A stretch of 64,000 bases of DNA, taken from Planktotalea arctica. Lineage in GTDB: Bacteria > Pseudomonadota > Alphaproteobacteria > Rhodobacterales > Rhodobacteraceae. Shown here in pieces: positions 19,316 to 27,678 of this stretch. The notes under the pieces are model-generated. The model was given only the letters and a program-made list of their open reading frames with translations. It had not been told where the DNA came from and searched no databases. Numbering within the stretch: the stretch's first letter is position 1; every line of letters starts with the position of its first letter. Both the position numbers and the translations under genes were made by a program. The stretch is from contig NZ_MUHR01000001.1 of assembly GCF_002105285.1 (NCBI RefSeq), forward strand, positions 248,001 through 312,000, given 5' to 3'.

Positions 19316-19690
19316 GATTTTCTGCCTTTTAACTGCCTCGGTGTCGCCGGTTTCCGGCTGACTTAGTCTTGTTATGGTTAAAGGCTAACATATAACTTTT
19401 AATAAATAAAGCATTCAAAACAAAGGAATTTTTCAAACTTCAGCAAGGAAATTTCGCTACATATAGCGGTTGCCGCAGCGCCTACCCCAAGACAGGCGAT
19501 TGTGGAAGCGATTTGGAAATTCTGATCTGTTGCTTCGTCGTAAACGCCGCGCAAGTGCGCGCAGCGCCTGCGAGAGAAGCGCGCATTTCTCGAGATGAAA
19601 GCACTTGGCGGGGTCTGCCCTCTTTTCTATCGGCGCATTGGGTATATATAGAGAGTCCGAACCCATAGAATAACGAGATTCTGTCGAACC
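19316..19690. other. Intergenic region between the D,D-carboxypeptidase gene and clpS
   Basis: This 375-base divergent spacer contains an AT-rich block at about 19385-19440 holding the carboxypeptidase promoter. Its right part is GC-richer, with a TATATATA run at 19643-19650 that could be a -10 region for clpS, though no convincing -35 partner was found. Frames crossing it on the minus strand have no family resemblance. Confidence 0.5.
19390..19418 (-). promoter_or_regulatory. Sigma-70-like promoter of the D,D-carboxypeptidase gene
   Basis: On the minus strand TTGAAT (19418-19413) and TTATAT (19395-19390) are separated by exactly 17 bases in an AT-rich stretch. The predicted leader is about 68 nucleotides. 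The match to -35/-10 consensus (TTGACA/TATAAT) is good and the position is right; the promoter is unproven. Confidence 0.6.
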
Positions 19691-20029
19691 ATGCGCACAC
19701 AGCCGATCATCGCTACTGGCAATTCTGATGACGACTCTGACGGCAGCGTCGTTGTCGATGTTCGTCCCAAAACGCAAAAGCCGCCGCTTTATAAGGTGCT
19801 CTTGCTCAATGATGACTATACGCCGATGGAATTCGTGGTGCATATCCTCGAACGCTTCTTCGGTATGACGCATGCGCAGTCTTTTGAAATCATGTTGACC
19901 GTGCACAAAAAGGGTGTCGCTGTCGTAGGCGTTTTCAGCCACGAAATCGCCGAGACCAAGGTTGGTCAAGTGATGGATTTTGCGCGCCGCCATCAGCATC
20001 CGCTGCAATGCACCATGGAAAAAGAATAG
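19691..20029 (+). CDS. clpS: ATP-dependent Clp protease adaptor ClpS
   Basis: Adaptor of 112 residues that brings N-degron substrates to ClpAP. The conserved body starts at about residue 33: [27 protein letters not shown], then a [17 protein letters not shown] helix and [16 protein letters not shown]. The [10 protein letters not shown] segment forms the N-end residue pocket and the ClpA contact. The N-terminal 32 residues are acidic and probably flexible. The next gene follows after 8 bp, so they are likely cotranscribed. clpA is not in the window. Confidence 0.95.
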   Translation: MRTQPIIATGNSDDDSDGSVVVDVRPKTQKPPLYKVLLLNDDYTPMEFVVHILERFFGMTHAQSFEIMLTVHKKGVAVVGVFSHEIAETKVGQVMDFARRHQHPLQCTMEKE

Positions 20030-20037
20030 GCATAGCG

Positions 20038-21033
20038 ATGAAACATGCGCGTTTGGACCTGGCGCGCGGCGCTAATCTTTTGCCAGAACTGGACGGGCCG
20101 GTTGGCGTGTTCGGCGCGATCGAGGTTGATCGCCTACGCGGTCTTGAGGGCATGGATTTGTATTGTGAAAGCGGCTCGTTTGTGACGAGTTCTGCATTGA
20201 AATCTGCCGGATTTGAAGTAACGCAGCAACTTGGTTGTAAGGCTAGCAATGCGATTGTTTTCTTGCCGCGTGCCAAGGCAGAAGCCCTGCACTTGATCGC
20301 AAGAGCCGTTGCCGCCGCACCCGAGGGGTGGATCATCGTGGACGGTCAAAAGACCGACGCGATCGAAAGTATCGCAAAACAGATAGCACGTGACGTCCCT
20401 ATCGCGGGCAGTTATTCCAAAGGCCATGGCAAAACGATATGGTTCGAAGCGGCAAAAGCGACATCGTTTTGCAAATGGCAGGCCCAGCCACAAACGATTG
20501 AAGACGGTTTTGTCACCGCGCCGGGCGTGTTTTCTGCGGATGGCATTGATCCTGCCTCAGCGCTGCTGGTGGAGCATCTTCCTAAGGATTTGTCGGGCCA
20601 TGTCGTTGATTTGGGTGCCGGATGGGGATACATTTCATCGCAACTCCTTGGGCAGGCGCGGGCTGTTAAAACCTTGCATCTGGTTGAAGACAATGCCGCT
20701 GCTCTCGACTGTGCCAAACGCAATGTCGCCGATCCGCGCGCGCAATTTCATTGGGCTGATGCGCTTGATTGGCGCACGCCTGAACCGATTCAAACGGTGA
20801 TTATGAACCCACCGTTTCACAAAACGCGCAGCAGCGAACCGGCGCTAGGCGTGGCTTTCATTGAAGCGGCGGCACGTCTGTTAAAGCCGGGCGGTACGCT
20901 GTACATGGTGGCTAACGCGCATCTACCGTATGAATATACGATCGAGCAGGCCTTTTCCAAAGTAGAACTGCTCGCGCGCACGACCCGTTTCAAAGTGTTT
21001 AAAGCTGAGCGCAGTCGTGATAGATCGCGCTGA
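20038..21033 (+). CDS. RsmC-like class I SAM-dependent methyltransferase
   Basis: Probable 16S rRNA guanine-N2 methyltransferase of the RsmC type, 331 residues. The ATG at 20038 follows clpS by 8 bp and begins MKHARLDLARGANLLPEL. The N-terminal half resembles a degenerate methyltransferase domain as in RsmC. The C-terminal half carries the SAM motif VVDLGAGWGYISSQLL and the catalytic NPPF (VIMNPPFHKT), then LKPGGTLYMVANAHLPYE. RsmC modifies G1207 of 16S rRNA in E. coli; RlmG is a related alternative. Assignment to the family is firm, the target base is inferred. Confidence 0.82.
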   Translation: MKHARLDLARGANLLPELDGPVGVFGAIEVDRLRGLEGMDLYCESGSFVTSSALKSAGFEVTQQLGCKASNAIVFLPRAKAEALHLIARAVAAAPEGWIIVDGQKTDAIESIAKQIARDVPIAGSYSKGHGKTIWFEAAKATSFCKWQAQPQTIEDGFVTAPGVFSADGIDPASALLVEHLPKDLSGHVVDLGAGWGYISSQLLGQARAVKTLHLVEDNAAALDCAKRNVADPRAQFHWADALDWRTPEPIQTVIMNPPFHKTRSSEPALGVAFIEAAARLLKPGGTLYMVANAHLPYEYTIEQAFSKVELLARTTRFKVFKAERSRDRSR

Positions 21034-21081
21034 CGCGCGCGCGGTGCGATCACCTGGACCTACCCTTTTTGGAGAGTGCTT

Positions 21082-21882
21082 ATGTCTTTTTCGATTGATG
21101 GCAAAACGGCAATCGTTACGGGTGCGGCCAATGGGATCGGTCTCGCGATCGCGCGTCATTTTGCTAACCAAGGCGCGAACGTGATGTTCGCAGACATGGA
21201 CGATGTACGCCTTTCCGAAGAATTGGGCGATGTTGCGGAAGACAGTAACATACGCTACTTTTCCGGTGATCTGCGCGAAAAGCTGACTATCGCAAACCTG
21301 CTGTCGGGCACGATAGACGCCTTTGATAGCGTTGATATTTTAGTTAACGGATCGCGTCAGATGCTGACGACCTCGCCGCTGGATGCGGATGACGATTCTG
21401 TCAACACGCTGCTTCAGCAGAATCTTTTGACGAGTCTTCGCCTGTCGCAACTCGTTGCGCGCCGAATGATCAAACAGGCAGAGGGGCGTGAAGAAGGCCC
21501 CGTAGGATCAATCATTAACCTATCCTCCATTGCCGCGCGCCGCGCGCGCCCCGAGTTGCTGGCCTATTCGATATCGACCGCTGCGCTTGATCAAATGACG
21601 CGCTCGCTCGCGGTTGCGCTTGCGCCGGAACGCATTCGCGTCAATGCGGTCGCATTCGGCTCTGTGATGAGCGCGAGCCTGAAAGAGATACTGCGCGAGC
21701 ACCGTGATTACCGTGCAGTCATCGAAAAAAACACACCCCTTGGCCGGATCGCGGCACCGACCGAACTGGCAGAAGCCGTTCAATATCTGGCCTCGGACGG
21801 TTCGGGTTTCGTGACGGGGCAGATATTAACGGTCGATGGTGGGCGCACTTTACTTGATCCTGTGGGTGCCCCTGCACATTAA
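21082..21882 (+). CDS. SDR-family protein with altered active site
   Basis: Short-chain dehydrogenase/reductase fold, 266 residues. The ATG at 21082 has a GGAGAG site 7 bases upstream. The nucleotide motif TGAANGIG is normal (residues 13-20). The catalytic region is not: Ser149 and Tyr162 are present (INLSS, AYSIST), but the Lys expected four residues after Tyr is Thr166, and the structural NNAG motif reads VNGSRQ. The C-terminus (GQILTVDGG) is standard. This suggests a weak or non-classical oxidoreductase or a binding protein. It is 29 bp ahead of hemF on the same strand, but no haem-related role can be shown. Confidence 0.82.
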   Translation: MSFSIDGKTAIVTGAANGIGLAIARHFANQGANVMFADMDDVRLSEELGDVAEDSNIRYFSGDLREKLTIANLLSGTIDAFDSVDILVNGSRQMLTTSPLDADDDSVNTLLQQNLLTSLRLSQLVARRMIKQAEGREEGPVGSIINLSSIAARRARPELLAYSISTAALDQMTRSLAVALAPERIRVNAVAFGSVMSASLKEILREHRDYRAVIEKNTPLGRIAAPTELAEAVQYLASDGSGFVTGQILTVDGGRTLLDPVGAPAH

Positions 21883-21911
21883 CTAATTTGCCTAAAGCGG
21901 AGGAGATATCC

Positions 21912-22820
21912 ATGACGCCAGAATCCATGACATCAGAGATGAATGCAGAAAAGCAGCGCGCTTCGGCTTGGTTTGAAGAGTTGCGTAATCAGATTGTTGC
22001 GGCGTTTGAGGGCTTGGAAGACGGTCACGACACTGGCCCGCTCAGCAATAATGCCGCCGGGCGGTTTGAGGTCAGCAAAACTAAACGTACCTCTGATGAT
22101 GGTAGTGATGCTGGCGGTGGCTTGATGAGCGTAATGCGCGGCGGCCGTGTTTTCGAGAAGGTAGGCGTCAACATTTCGACCGTCTATGGAGTGCTGGGCG
22201 CGCGCGCGCAAAATGCGATGGCCGCGCGCAAGGGGATTGATGGCATGGCTAACGATCCGCGGTTTTGGGCGTCGGGCATTTCGCTTGTCGCGCATATGCA
22301 AAATCCCCATTGCCCTGCGGTTCATATGAACACGCGCATGTTCTGGACGCCGCATGCTTGGTGGTTCGGGGGCGGTTCTGATCTTAATCCATGCCGCGAG
22401 TACGACGAGGATACAGCGCACTTTCATGCCACGCAGAAAGAGCATCTTGATCAGCATGGCAGCGAGCACTATCCGAAGTTGAAAGAATGGGCGGATGAAT
22501 ATTTCTTCATCCCTCACCGTGGCCGCGCGCGCGGGGTCGGTGGCATCTTTATGGATGACCGCTGCACGAATGATTGGGAGGCAGATTTTGCGCTCACCCA
22601 GGATATCGGTCGTGCTTTCCTGCCGGCCTTTTTGCCGCTTGTCGAAAAGCGCCGCGTGCAAGCCTGGAGCGATGAGGACAAAGATGCGCAGTTGGTACAT
22701 CGCGGGCTCTATGCCGAATATAACCTCGTGTACGATCGTGGAACGAAATTTGGTCTCGAAACAGGGCACGATGCGAACGCAGTGTTGATGAGTTTGCCGC
22801 CCTTGGCAAAGTGGGTTTGA
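21912..22820 (+). CDS. hemF: Oxygen-dependent coproporphyrinogen III oxidase HemF
   Basis: Cytoplasmic enzyme that converts coproporphyrinogen III to protoporphyrinogen IX using O2, the aerobic equivalent of HemN at 5618-6973. It is 302 residues from the ATG at 21912, which has a GGAGGAGA site. Family hallmarks are seen: VNISTVYG, HMQNPHCPAVHMNTRMF, WWFGGGSDLNP, and FFIPHRGRARGVGGIFMDD (HemF usually reads NEARGVGGIFFDD here). The C-terminus ends in a SLPPLAKWV motif, slightly shorter than proteins ending in W-Y-P-R extensions. It is 3 bp from the convergent fliP gene. Confidence 0.95.
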   Translation: MTPESMTSEMNAEKQRASAWFEELRNQIVAAFEGLEDGHDTGPLSNNAAGRFEVSKTKRTSDDGSDAGGGLMSVMRGGRVFEKVGVNISTVYGVLGARAQNAMAARKGIDGMANDPRFWASGISLVAHMQNPHCPAVHMNTRMFWTPHAWWFGGGSDLNPCREYDEDTAHFHATQKEHLDQHGSEHYPKLKEWADEYFFIPHRGRARGVGGIFMDDRCTNDWEADFALTQDIGRAFLPAFLPLVEKRRVQAWSDEDKDAQLVHRGLYAEYNLVYDRGTKFGLETGHDANAVLMSLPPLAKWV

Positions 22821-22823
22821 GTA

Positions 22824-23558
22824 TCAATAGTAGCTTTGCACCAAGCCGCTCGCGATCAGCGTCCAGCCATCTGCGACCACGAAGAACGCCAATTTGAACG
22901 GTAATGAAACGATCGCAGGCGGCACCATCATCATGCCCATGGACATTAAGATGGCGGCGACGACCAGGTCGATGATTAGAAATGGCAGAAACAGCAAAAA
23001 GCCGACCTGAAACGCGCGTGCGATTTCCGAGAGCATAAAGCTGGGAACGAGGACAGAGAGCTGCGCATTGGCCTCAGGATCACCGCCTTTCAAGTCAGGC
23101 CGTAGGTCTGAAAGCGCTGCGAATGTATCAGGGTTAATACGCGCTGCCATAAATTCCCGAAAGGGAATCATGGCTTCGCGAAACGCTATCTTCAATTCCA
23201 GTGTGCCATCACCGTAGGGTGCAATTCCGTTAACCCAAGAGGCAGTGAAAACGGGCTCCATCACGAAAAACGTGAGAAAAAGCGCGAGGCTGACCAACAT
23301 CATGTTCGGAGGTGATTGCTGAAGTCCCAGTCCTTGCCTCAAAATTGAAAGAACCGTGATCATGAAGGGAAAGCAGGTGATCATGATCAAAATTGCCGGT
23401 GCGAGGCTAAGAACTGTAATAAGCGCGATCAACTCAAGGCTGCTTTGCGTGAGGCTCCCGTCTTCAATCAAACTTTCTGCCAAGGATTGTGCAGAGGCAT
23501 CACAAGGCAAAAGCGCCACAATGGCAAGTAGGCCAAATAATTTTGAAACAGCTGTCAC
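22824..23558 (-). CDS. fliP: Flagellar export apparatus membrane protein FliP
   Basis: Core pore protein of the flagellar type III export gate, 244 residues. A signal peptide (LFGLLAIVALLPCDASAQS) is followed by four helices. Conserved segments are PAILIMITCFPFMITVLSILRQGLG, the PPNMMLVSLALFLTFFVM region, and FLLFLPFLIIDLVVAAILMSMGMMM. It starts with GTG, sharing bases with the fliN stop (GTGA), so translation is coupled. It is the last gene of the leftward fliF-fliH-fliN-fliP operon. fliQ, fliR, flhA and flhB are not in the window. Confidence 0.95.
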   Translation of the reverse strand: MTAVSKLFGLLAIVALLPCDASAQSLAESLIEDGSLTQSSLELIALITVLSLAPAILIMITCFPFMITVLSILRQGLGLQQSPPNMMLVSLALFLTFFVMEPVFTASWVNGIAPYGDGTLELKIAFREAMIPFREFMAARINPDTFAALSDLRPDLKGGDPEANAQLSVLVPSFMLSEIARAFQVGFLLFLPFLIIDLVVAAILMSMGMMMVPPAIVSLPFKLAFFVVADGWTLIASGLVQSYY

Positions 23559-23842
23559 ATTTTGCTCATTTCAGGTTCAACGATTTCCGTTATCCGCACG
23601 GCGAGCATTGCGGGTGACCCATCTTCAGCCTCCTCGAGTTGCCCCCGCCCGACGAGCCGGTCGCCAATGAACAGTTCGACAGGTGCATCCACGGTGCGAT
23701 CGAGCGCCAGAACCGAATTTTCCCCCAAATTCAAAAGCTCGCGAATACAGGGTCGTGCTCTGCCGACGCACACCGTGATTTCAACGGGTACATTGCTGAA
23801 CGGTGTCGATCTTGTCGTGCTTTGTTCGGCGTCAGATGACAT
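23555..23842 (-). CDS. fliN: Flagellar motor switch protein FliN
   Basis: C-ring protein of 95 residues that sets flagellar rotation or export docking. The SpoA/FliN domain fills most of the protein: NVPVEITVCVGRARPCIRELLNLGENSVLALDRTVDAPVELFIGDRLVGRGQLE. The N-terminal acidic stretch is short, as in alphaproteobacterial FliN. Its ATG is 11 bp inside the preceding fliH gene and its end overlaps fliP, so the operon is tightly coupled. fliM and fliG are absent here. Confidence 0.9.
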   Translation of the reverse strand: MSSDAEQSTTRSTPFSNVPVEITVCVGRARPCIRELLNLGENSVLALDRTVDAPVELFIGDRLVGRGQLEEAEDGSPAMLAVRITEIVEPEMSKM

Positions 23843-24422
23843 TTGCGCGCTCCAATTCCGGTTGTTGCAAGAAGGCTTGAATGCTTGCTTGAATCTCGAG
23901 GATAGCCTGACTCACATCGACTTTTCGTTGGGCGTCAGCGCACGAAATAAATGCTTGCCCGTCACTCAGAGTGTCTTTTGCGATGAGCGAAATTTCGGAT
24001 AGGGCACGTGTCGCGTTGAGAAGAGTCGCAACCGTAGCTTCGTCCTGCTCGGATACAACGAGCGAGATCTCATTTGGCAGATGATCCTTGAGCAGGGTTT
24101 CAATCTCGCTACTGATCAAGGTTTGCAACGCGGTGTTTGAAAGGCCGGGAAGCAAGGTTGATGCGACTTCGTTCAGAACGGGCCTTAGAGACGCTAGAAC
24201 CGCGGATTGCGCTTCAATGAGCGTAAATTCGATTTGCTCGAGGTTGTGCGCGAGGGATGTCGAAAGATGTGTTTTTGAATCCTTGTGTGCCTGAAGCGCA
24301 TCGTCCCAACCGGCCTTATATCCGGTTTCGTATCCTTCAAGAGCGTCGGATGTCGATGGTCCTGATGCCGGGATCGCGCTTGGCCCTATGGAAAAATCTT
24401 CGAATATCATAGCTGCGCTCAT
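23832..24422 (-). CDS. fliH: Flagellar assembly protein FliH-like
   Basis: Probable negative regulator and tether of the FliI export ATPase, 196 residues. It was assigned by position between fliF and fliN and by architecture: an N-terminal segment with GYETGYKAGWDDALQAHKD, a Gly-spaced helical repeat typical of FliH, then a long helical region and an E-rich C-terminal half. Sequence conservation of FliH is low, so the name rests partly on context. The ATG overlaps the fliF stop (ATGA). fliI is not found in this window. Confidence 0.72.
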   Translation of the reverse strand: MSAAMIFEDFSIGPSAIPASGPSTSDALEGYETGYKAGWDDALQAHKDSKTHLSTSLAHNLEQIEFTLIEAQSAVLASLRPVLNEVASTLLPGLSNTALQTLISSEIETLLKDHLPNEISLVVSEQDEATVATLLNATRALSEISLIAKDTLSDGQAFISCADAQRKVDVSQAILEIQASIQAFLQQPELERANVI

Positions 24423-26035
24423 GAGTTCATACGCTCCTTTTGCTCAAGCCATTGGCGAAGAATGTCGACGGTTTCTTCTTGTCGTGTTTCGATCATCTCC
24501 CTTAAGCGCTGGATCGGATTGTCGATTTCTTGTGGCAGCGTCTGTTCTGCTGGTGTGAGCAATGTGTCGTTTTGGTCATCAAAAACGGTTACGATTCCTT
24601 CAGCCGCAGAACCGTAGTCGATTTCTCCGGCAAGAGCAGTTTTTGAGGGTGACCGACTGTACGTACCGAGTGGCGGTTCCAGGGACGGCAGAATGACATC
24701 TCTTGGTGCGTTGAGGATGGGACGCACGACGAGTAGGGCGATGACGATGCCGACGACTGCTAGAATCGCCATTTGAAGCAGAGTCATCAGATCAATGGCC
24801 ATGTTGAAAAGCGGTGGAGAAACAGGACCAGTGCCTTGGGGCACTTGCGGTGAAAAGGCCATGGATTGAACAGAAAGGATGTCTCCGCGTTCAGCATCAA
24901 AGCCGATCGCCGATTGGACCAAAGTAGTGAACTGGGCAAGTTCTGCTTCACCCCGTGCAAGGAAGGTGCCGGGTGCGTCTTGATCTTGGGTTCCGTTCAC
25001 CAAGACTGCAACAGACAGGCGCTTGACAGCACCAGGTGCCTTTATGATCTCTCTTTGGGTTTCCGAGACTTCGTAGTTTATTCGTTCTCTGGTTTCATTG
25101 GTGTTGCTTTTGGAATTGTCGTGAGCTGTCGCCTCGCCGTCTGGCAAATTGGAAGCAACAGTAATGCCACCATTGGCTGATCCCTCGGCAGTGTCTGAAC
25201 GCTCTTCGCTATCCGTACTGATCACGACGCGGCTTTCGGGATCAAAAACGCGTTCGGTAATCTGCTCACTCTGCATCACTGTTTCGACGTTGACCTCGAC
25301 GATGGCATTGCCCAAGCCGACTCGCGCCTCCAAAAGACGTTCGATCTTTGATTTCAAGGACGCAGCGAGAGTGTCGCCGCTGCTTCCCGCTTCTTGTGTA
25401 TCCTTAACGCCGATTAGTCCGCCTTTTTCATCTACGATGGAGACGTTTTCAGGTGAAACGCCAGCAACGGCCGAGGCAACTAAATAGCGTAGCGCTTTGG
25501 CTTGCGCTGCATCGATTCCCGCACCGGCGGGAGTAATGAACACCGATGCCGTTCCTTTGGACACGCGATTGAATGCCGACGACTTGGTCTGTGCTATATG
25601 GACGCGCGCCATTGCGATTTGGCCTGAGGTGACGATCGTTCGTGCCAGCTCGCCTTCTTTGGCGCGAAGGTAGGCCGCATCAAACATTTGAGAGGTAGTG
25701 CCGAACCCGGAGAGCGAATCAAGAAGTTCATATCCCTTCGTGCTGTTTGCCGGCAGTCCTTCGCTCGCGAGCGTCATTCGTAGCTCATCCCGTCTTTGAT
25801 GAGCCACGAAAATTGTGCCGCCCTTTATCTCATATGATTCGCCGCGTTGCTCCAGTGCGCGCACTACTTCACCTGCCTGGGGTGCTTCGAGCCCCGAGTA
25901 AAGCAGTGACATCGCTGGCTGCGTCGCCATACGAAAGAGGACGAACAATGTAGTTAACAGGGCTATTGAACCGAGTATTACCACCGATTTTCGTGACGTT
26001 TCCAAATCATTCCATCGCGACAAAACAGAATTCAC
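24419..26035 (-). CDS. fliF: Flagellar MS-ring protein FliF
   Basis: Inner-membrane ring protein of the flagellar basal body, 538 residues. GTG is chosen as start because AGGAGG lies 7 bases upstream; an out-of-frame ATG overlaps it. The first helix covers about residues 17-37, followed by the periplasmic RBM domains (YSGLEAPQAGEVVRALEQRGESYEI and RVHIAQTKSSAFNRVSKGTASVFI). A second helix lies near residues 415-440 (MAILAVVGIVIALLVVRPIL). The cytoplasmic tail ends in DILRQWLEQKE, the FliG-binding region. It is first in the leftward operon and divergent from fliL. Confidence 0.94.
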   Translation of the reverse strand: MNSVLSRWNDLETSRKSVVILGSIALLTTLFVLFRMATQPAMSLLYSGLEAPQAGEVVRALEQRGESYEIKGGTIFVAHQRRDELRMTLASEGLPANSTKGYELLDSLSGFGTTSQMFDAAYLRAKEGELARTIVTSGQIAMARVHIAQTKSSAFNRVSKGTASVFITPAGAGIDAAQAKALRYLVASAVAGVSPENVSIVDEKGGLIGVKDTQEAGSSGDTLAASLKSKIERLLEARVGLGNAIVEVNVETVMQSEQITERVFDPESRVVISTDSEERSDTAEGSANGGITVASNLPDGEATAHDNSKSNTNETRERINYEVSETQREIIKAPGAVKRLSVAVLVNGTQDQDAPGTFLARGEAELAQFTTLVQSAIGFDAERGDILSVQSMAFSPQVPQGTGPVSPPLFNMAIDLMTLLQMAILAVVGIVIALLVVRPILNAPRDVILPSLEPPLGTYSRSPSKTALAGEIDYGSAAEGIVTVFDDQNDTLLTPAEQTLPQEIDNPIQRLREMIETRQEETVDILRQWLEQKERMNS

Positions 26036-26098
26036 GCATCAACCTCCTGAGCACCCGGCACCTTCTCGTACCGTCAACAGTGTTGTGGCACCCCAAAC

Positions 26099-26113
26099 TT
26101 AATAATCGGTTAG
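26099..26113. promoter_or_regulatory. Possible CtrA-like site between fliF and fliL
   Basis: TTAATAATCGGTTAG matches TTAA-N7-TTAA, the full CtrA site, in seven of eight defined bases. It lies 64 bp upstream of fliF and 45 bp upstream of fliL, in the only spacer between the two divergent flagellar operons. CtrA control of flagellar genes is established in Rhodobacterales; use of this site is inferred. Confidence 0.4.
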
Positions 26114-26157
26114 TGACTCGCGTTTAGATTGACCCTGAGTGGAAAGCTGGAGGTATC

Positions 26158-26652
26158 ATGGCAAACTCAGAGCTTGCAGAATCGGGAACACCTGAGAAAT
26201 CTGGTAAAATTGGGCCGATCTTGGTCCTAAGCGTCGCGCTTTTTGCAGGTGCAGGCGGCTTTTATGCTACGTTCTCGGGCCTTTTGCCGATCAGCGGCGT
26301 GGCCAAAGCCGAAGGTGGCGGCGACGACAGTGCACCGCTGAAAGTCTTGGGAACGAACACATATGTTTCTTTGGATCCGTTGATCGTCAACATTCGTTCG
26401 TCTTCAAAATATCAACTTTTGAGGTTTGTCGGTCAGTTGGAAGTCAAACCAGAACACGCGGCAGATATTGAAGCGCTGAAACCACGCCTCATGGACGTGA
26501 TGAACACTTACCTAAACGCGCTCGAAGCTGCGCGATTCGAAGATCCTATTGCGTTGATCAAGCTACGCGCGCAGCTTTTGCGCAGGATGCAGATCATTAC
26601 AGGTCGAGATCGCATCGAAGATTTGCTCATCATGGAATTCATTCTACAGTAA
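26158..26652 (+). CDS. fliL: Flagellar basal body-associated protein FliL
   Basis: Single-helix inner-membrane protein of 164 residues that surrounds the stator and supports torque. A cytoplasmic N-terminus of about 20 residues is followed by a helix (IGPILVLSVALFAGAGGFYATF) and a periplasmic stomatin-like domain. Typical motifs are YVSLDPLIVNI, RFVGQLEVKPEHAADIEALKPRLMDVMNTYL and the C-terminal IEDLLIMEFILQ. An AGGT site precedes the ATG. It is the first gene of the rightward motility operon, divergent from fliF. Confidence 0.94.
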   Translation: MANSELAESGTPEKSGKIGPILVLSVALFAGAGGFYATFSGLLPISGVAKAEGGGDDSAPLKVLGTNTYVSLDPLIVNIRSSSKYQLLRFVGQLEVKPEHAADIEALKPRLMDVMNTYLNALEAARFEDPIALIKLRAQLLRRMQIITGRDRIEDLLIMEFILQ

Positions 26653-26665
26653 CAGGGGTTTAGAA

Positions 26666-27031
26666 ATGGCCATTATGTCTGATTTAATTTTGCTCGCGGC
26701 GGCTCTCGCTGCTGGTTTCTACTGCTTTGTACTTTCGCGCAGATTGGCTGCTTTTAAAGATGCAGAAAGCGGGATCGGCCAAGCGGTGACGTCGCTTTCG
26801 ACACAGGTCGATGAATTGAGCCAATCGATTGAACAAGCCAGGCAGGCCGCCACCAGATCGAACAAGTCATTGTTCGATCTGACAAACAAAGCAGAAAGCG
26901 TGGCCCAGAGGTTGGAGCTCCTGGTTGCTTCGATGCACGATATTCCCGATACGCCCAATGGATGGCCGGCTGAGCCAAAATCGGAAAACCCCGTTTTTTC
27001 ATCGCGTACGGCGCGCACGGCGGGAATTTAG
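26666..27031 (+). CDS. DUF6468-like flagellar-locus membrane protein
   Basis: Protein of 121 residues with one N-terminal helix (LILLAAALAAGFYCFVLSRRLAAF) followed by a coiled-coil-like segment (about residues 40-95, heptads of Leu, Val and Ile with many Gln and Glu) and a Pro-rich, Ser-rich tail. Small proteins of this build sit between fliL and motE in many alphaproteobacteria; I assign it to DUF6468 from memory of that context, so the family label is tentative. It is 13 bp after fliL and 2 bp before the MotE-like gene. A structural role near the motor is inferred from location only. Confidence 0.72.
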   Translation: MAIMSDLILLAAALAAGFYCFVLSRRLAAFKDAESGIGQAVTSLSTQVDELSQSIEQARQAATRSNKSLFDLTNKAESVAQRLELLVASMHDIPDTPNGWPAEPKSENPVFSSRTARTAGI

Positions 27032-27033
27032 CT

Positions 27034-27621
27034 ATGAAAGCTTCCAGATCACCGGGCATGGGGGCCATGACGGTTATCGCCGCGCTCCTGTTTGTCTCGG
27101 CAGCGCTGCGTTTGTTGGGTGTCTCAAACGTAGCGTTCGCATTGGATGGTCAGGGCGAGAGCCAGAGTAATGCCAGCATTGCGGTGGATTGGCCGGAACA
27201 GGATGGAAACCTAGGCGTTCTCTTAAGCAGTTTTCAATCGCGTGAGCAAAGGGTCAGAGCCGAAGAACAGCGTATTTCCAAACGATCGGAGCAGCTTATT
27301 CAAGCAGAAGCCTCTATTGCGAGCCAGCTTGCCAAACTTGAAGAGGCGGAGCTTCAATTGCGAAAATTGCTATCAATTGCTGATTCCGCTTCTGAAGATG
27401 ATGTGGCGCGCCTGACGTCTGTTTACGAAAATATGAAACCAAAAGCGGCAGCAATCGTTTTTGAGGAAATGGCACCGGAGTTTGCAGCCGGATTTCTTGC
27501 ACGAATGCGACCTGATGCTGCAGCTTTGGTTATGGCAGGGCTTAACCCGCAAACCGCCTATGCCGTCAGTGTCGTTTTGGCGGGACGCCATATCGACGTC
27601 GAAAAAAACAAACGAGATTGA
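27034..27621 (+). CDS. MotE-like periplasmic chaperone of the flagellar motor
   Basis: Protein of 195 residues with an N-terminal signal-anchor (about residues 8-28), a long heptad region (FQSREQRVRAEEQRISKRSEQLIQAEASIASQLAKLEEAEL, cut short here as a description), and a C-terminal MgtE-N-like domain (YENMKPKAAAIVFEEMAPEF to FLARMRPDAAALVMAGL). This is the domain order of MotE in rhizobia, which protects or folds MotC. It starts 2 bp after the previous gene, so translation is probably coupled. Roles in motility are inferred from the family and operon. Confidence 0.8.
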   Translation: MKASRSPGMGAMTVIAALLFVSAALRLLGVSNVAFALDGQGESQSNASIAVDWPEQDGNLGVLLSSFQSREQRVRAEEQRISKRSEQLIQAEASIASQLAKLEEAELQLRKLLSIADSASEDDVARLTSVYENMKPKAAAIVFEEMAPEFAAGFLARMRPDAAALVMAGLNPQTAYAVSVVLAGRHIDVEKNKRD

Positions 27622-27678
27622 CCGAAAATTTACACCCTATGTGCGACATATCACATGCAGTCGCTTCAGGAGGTCAAG

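Noticed and set aside
19457-20008. 183-codon minus-strand frame opposite clpS
   Set aside because: Antisense to clpS with no recognisable domain.
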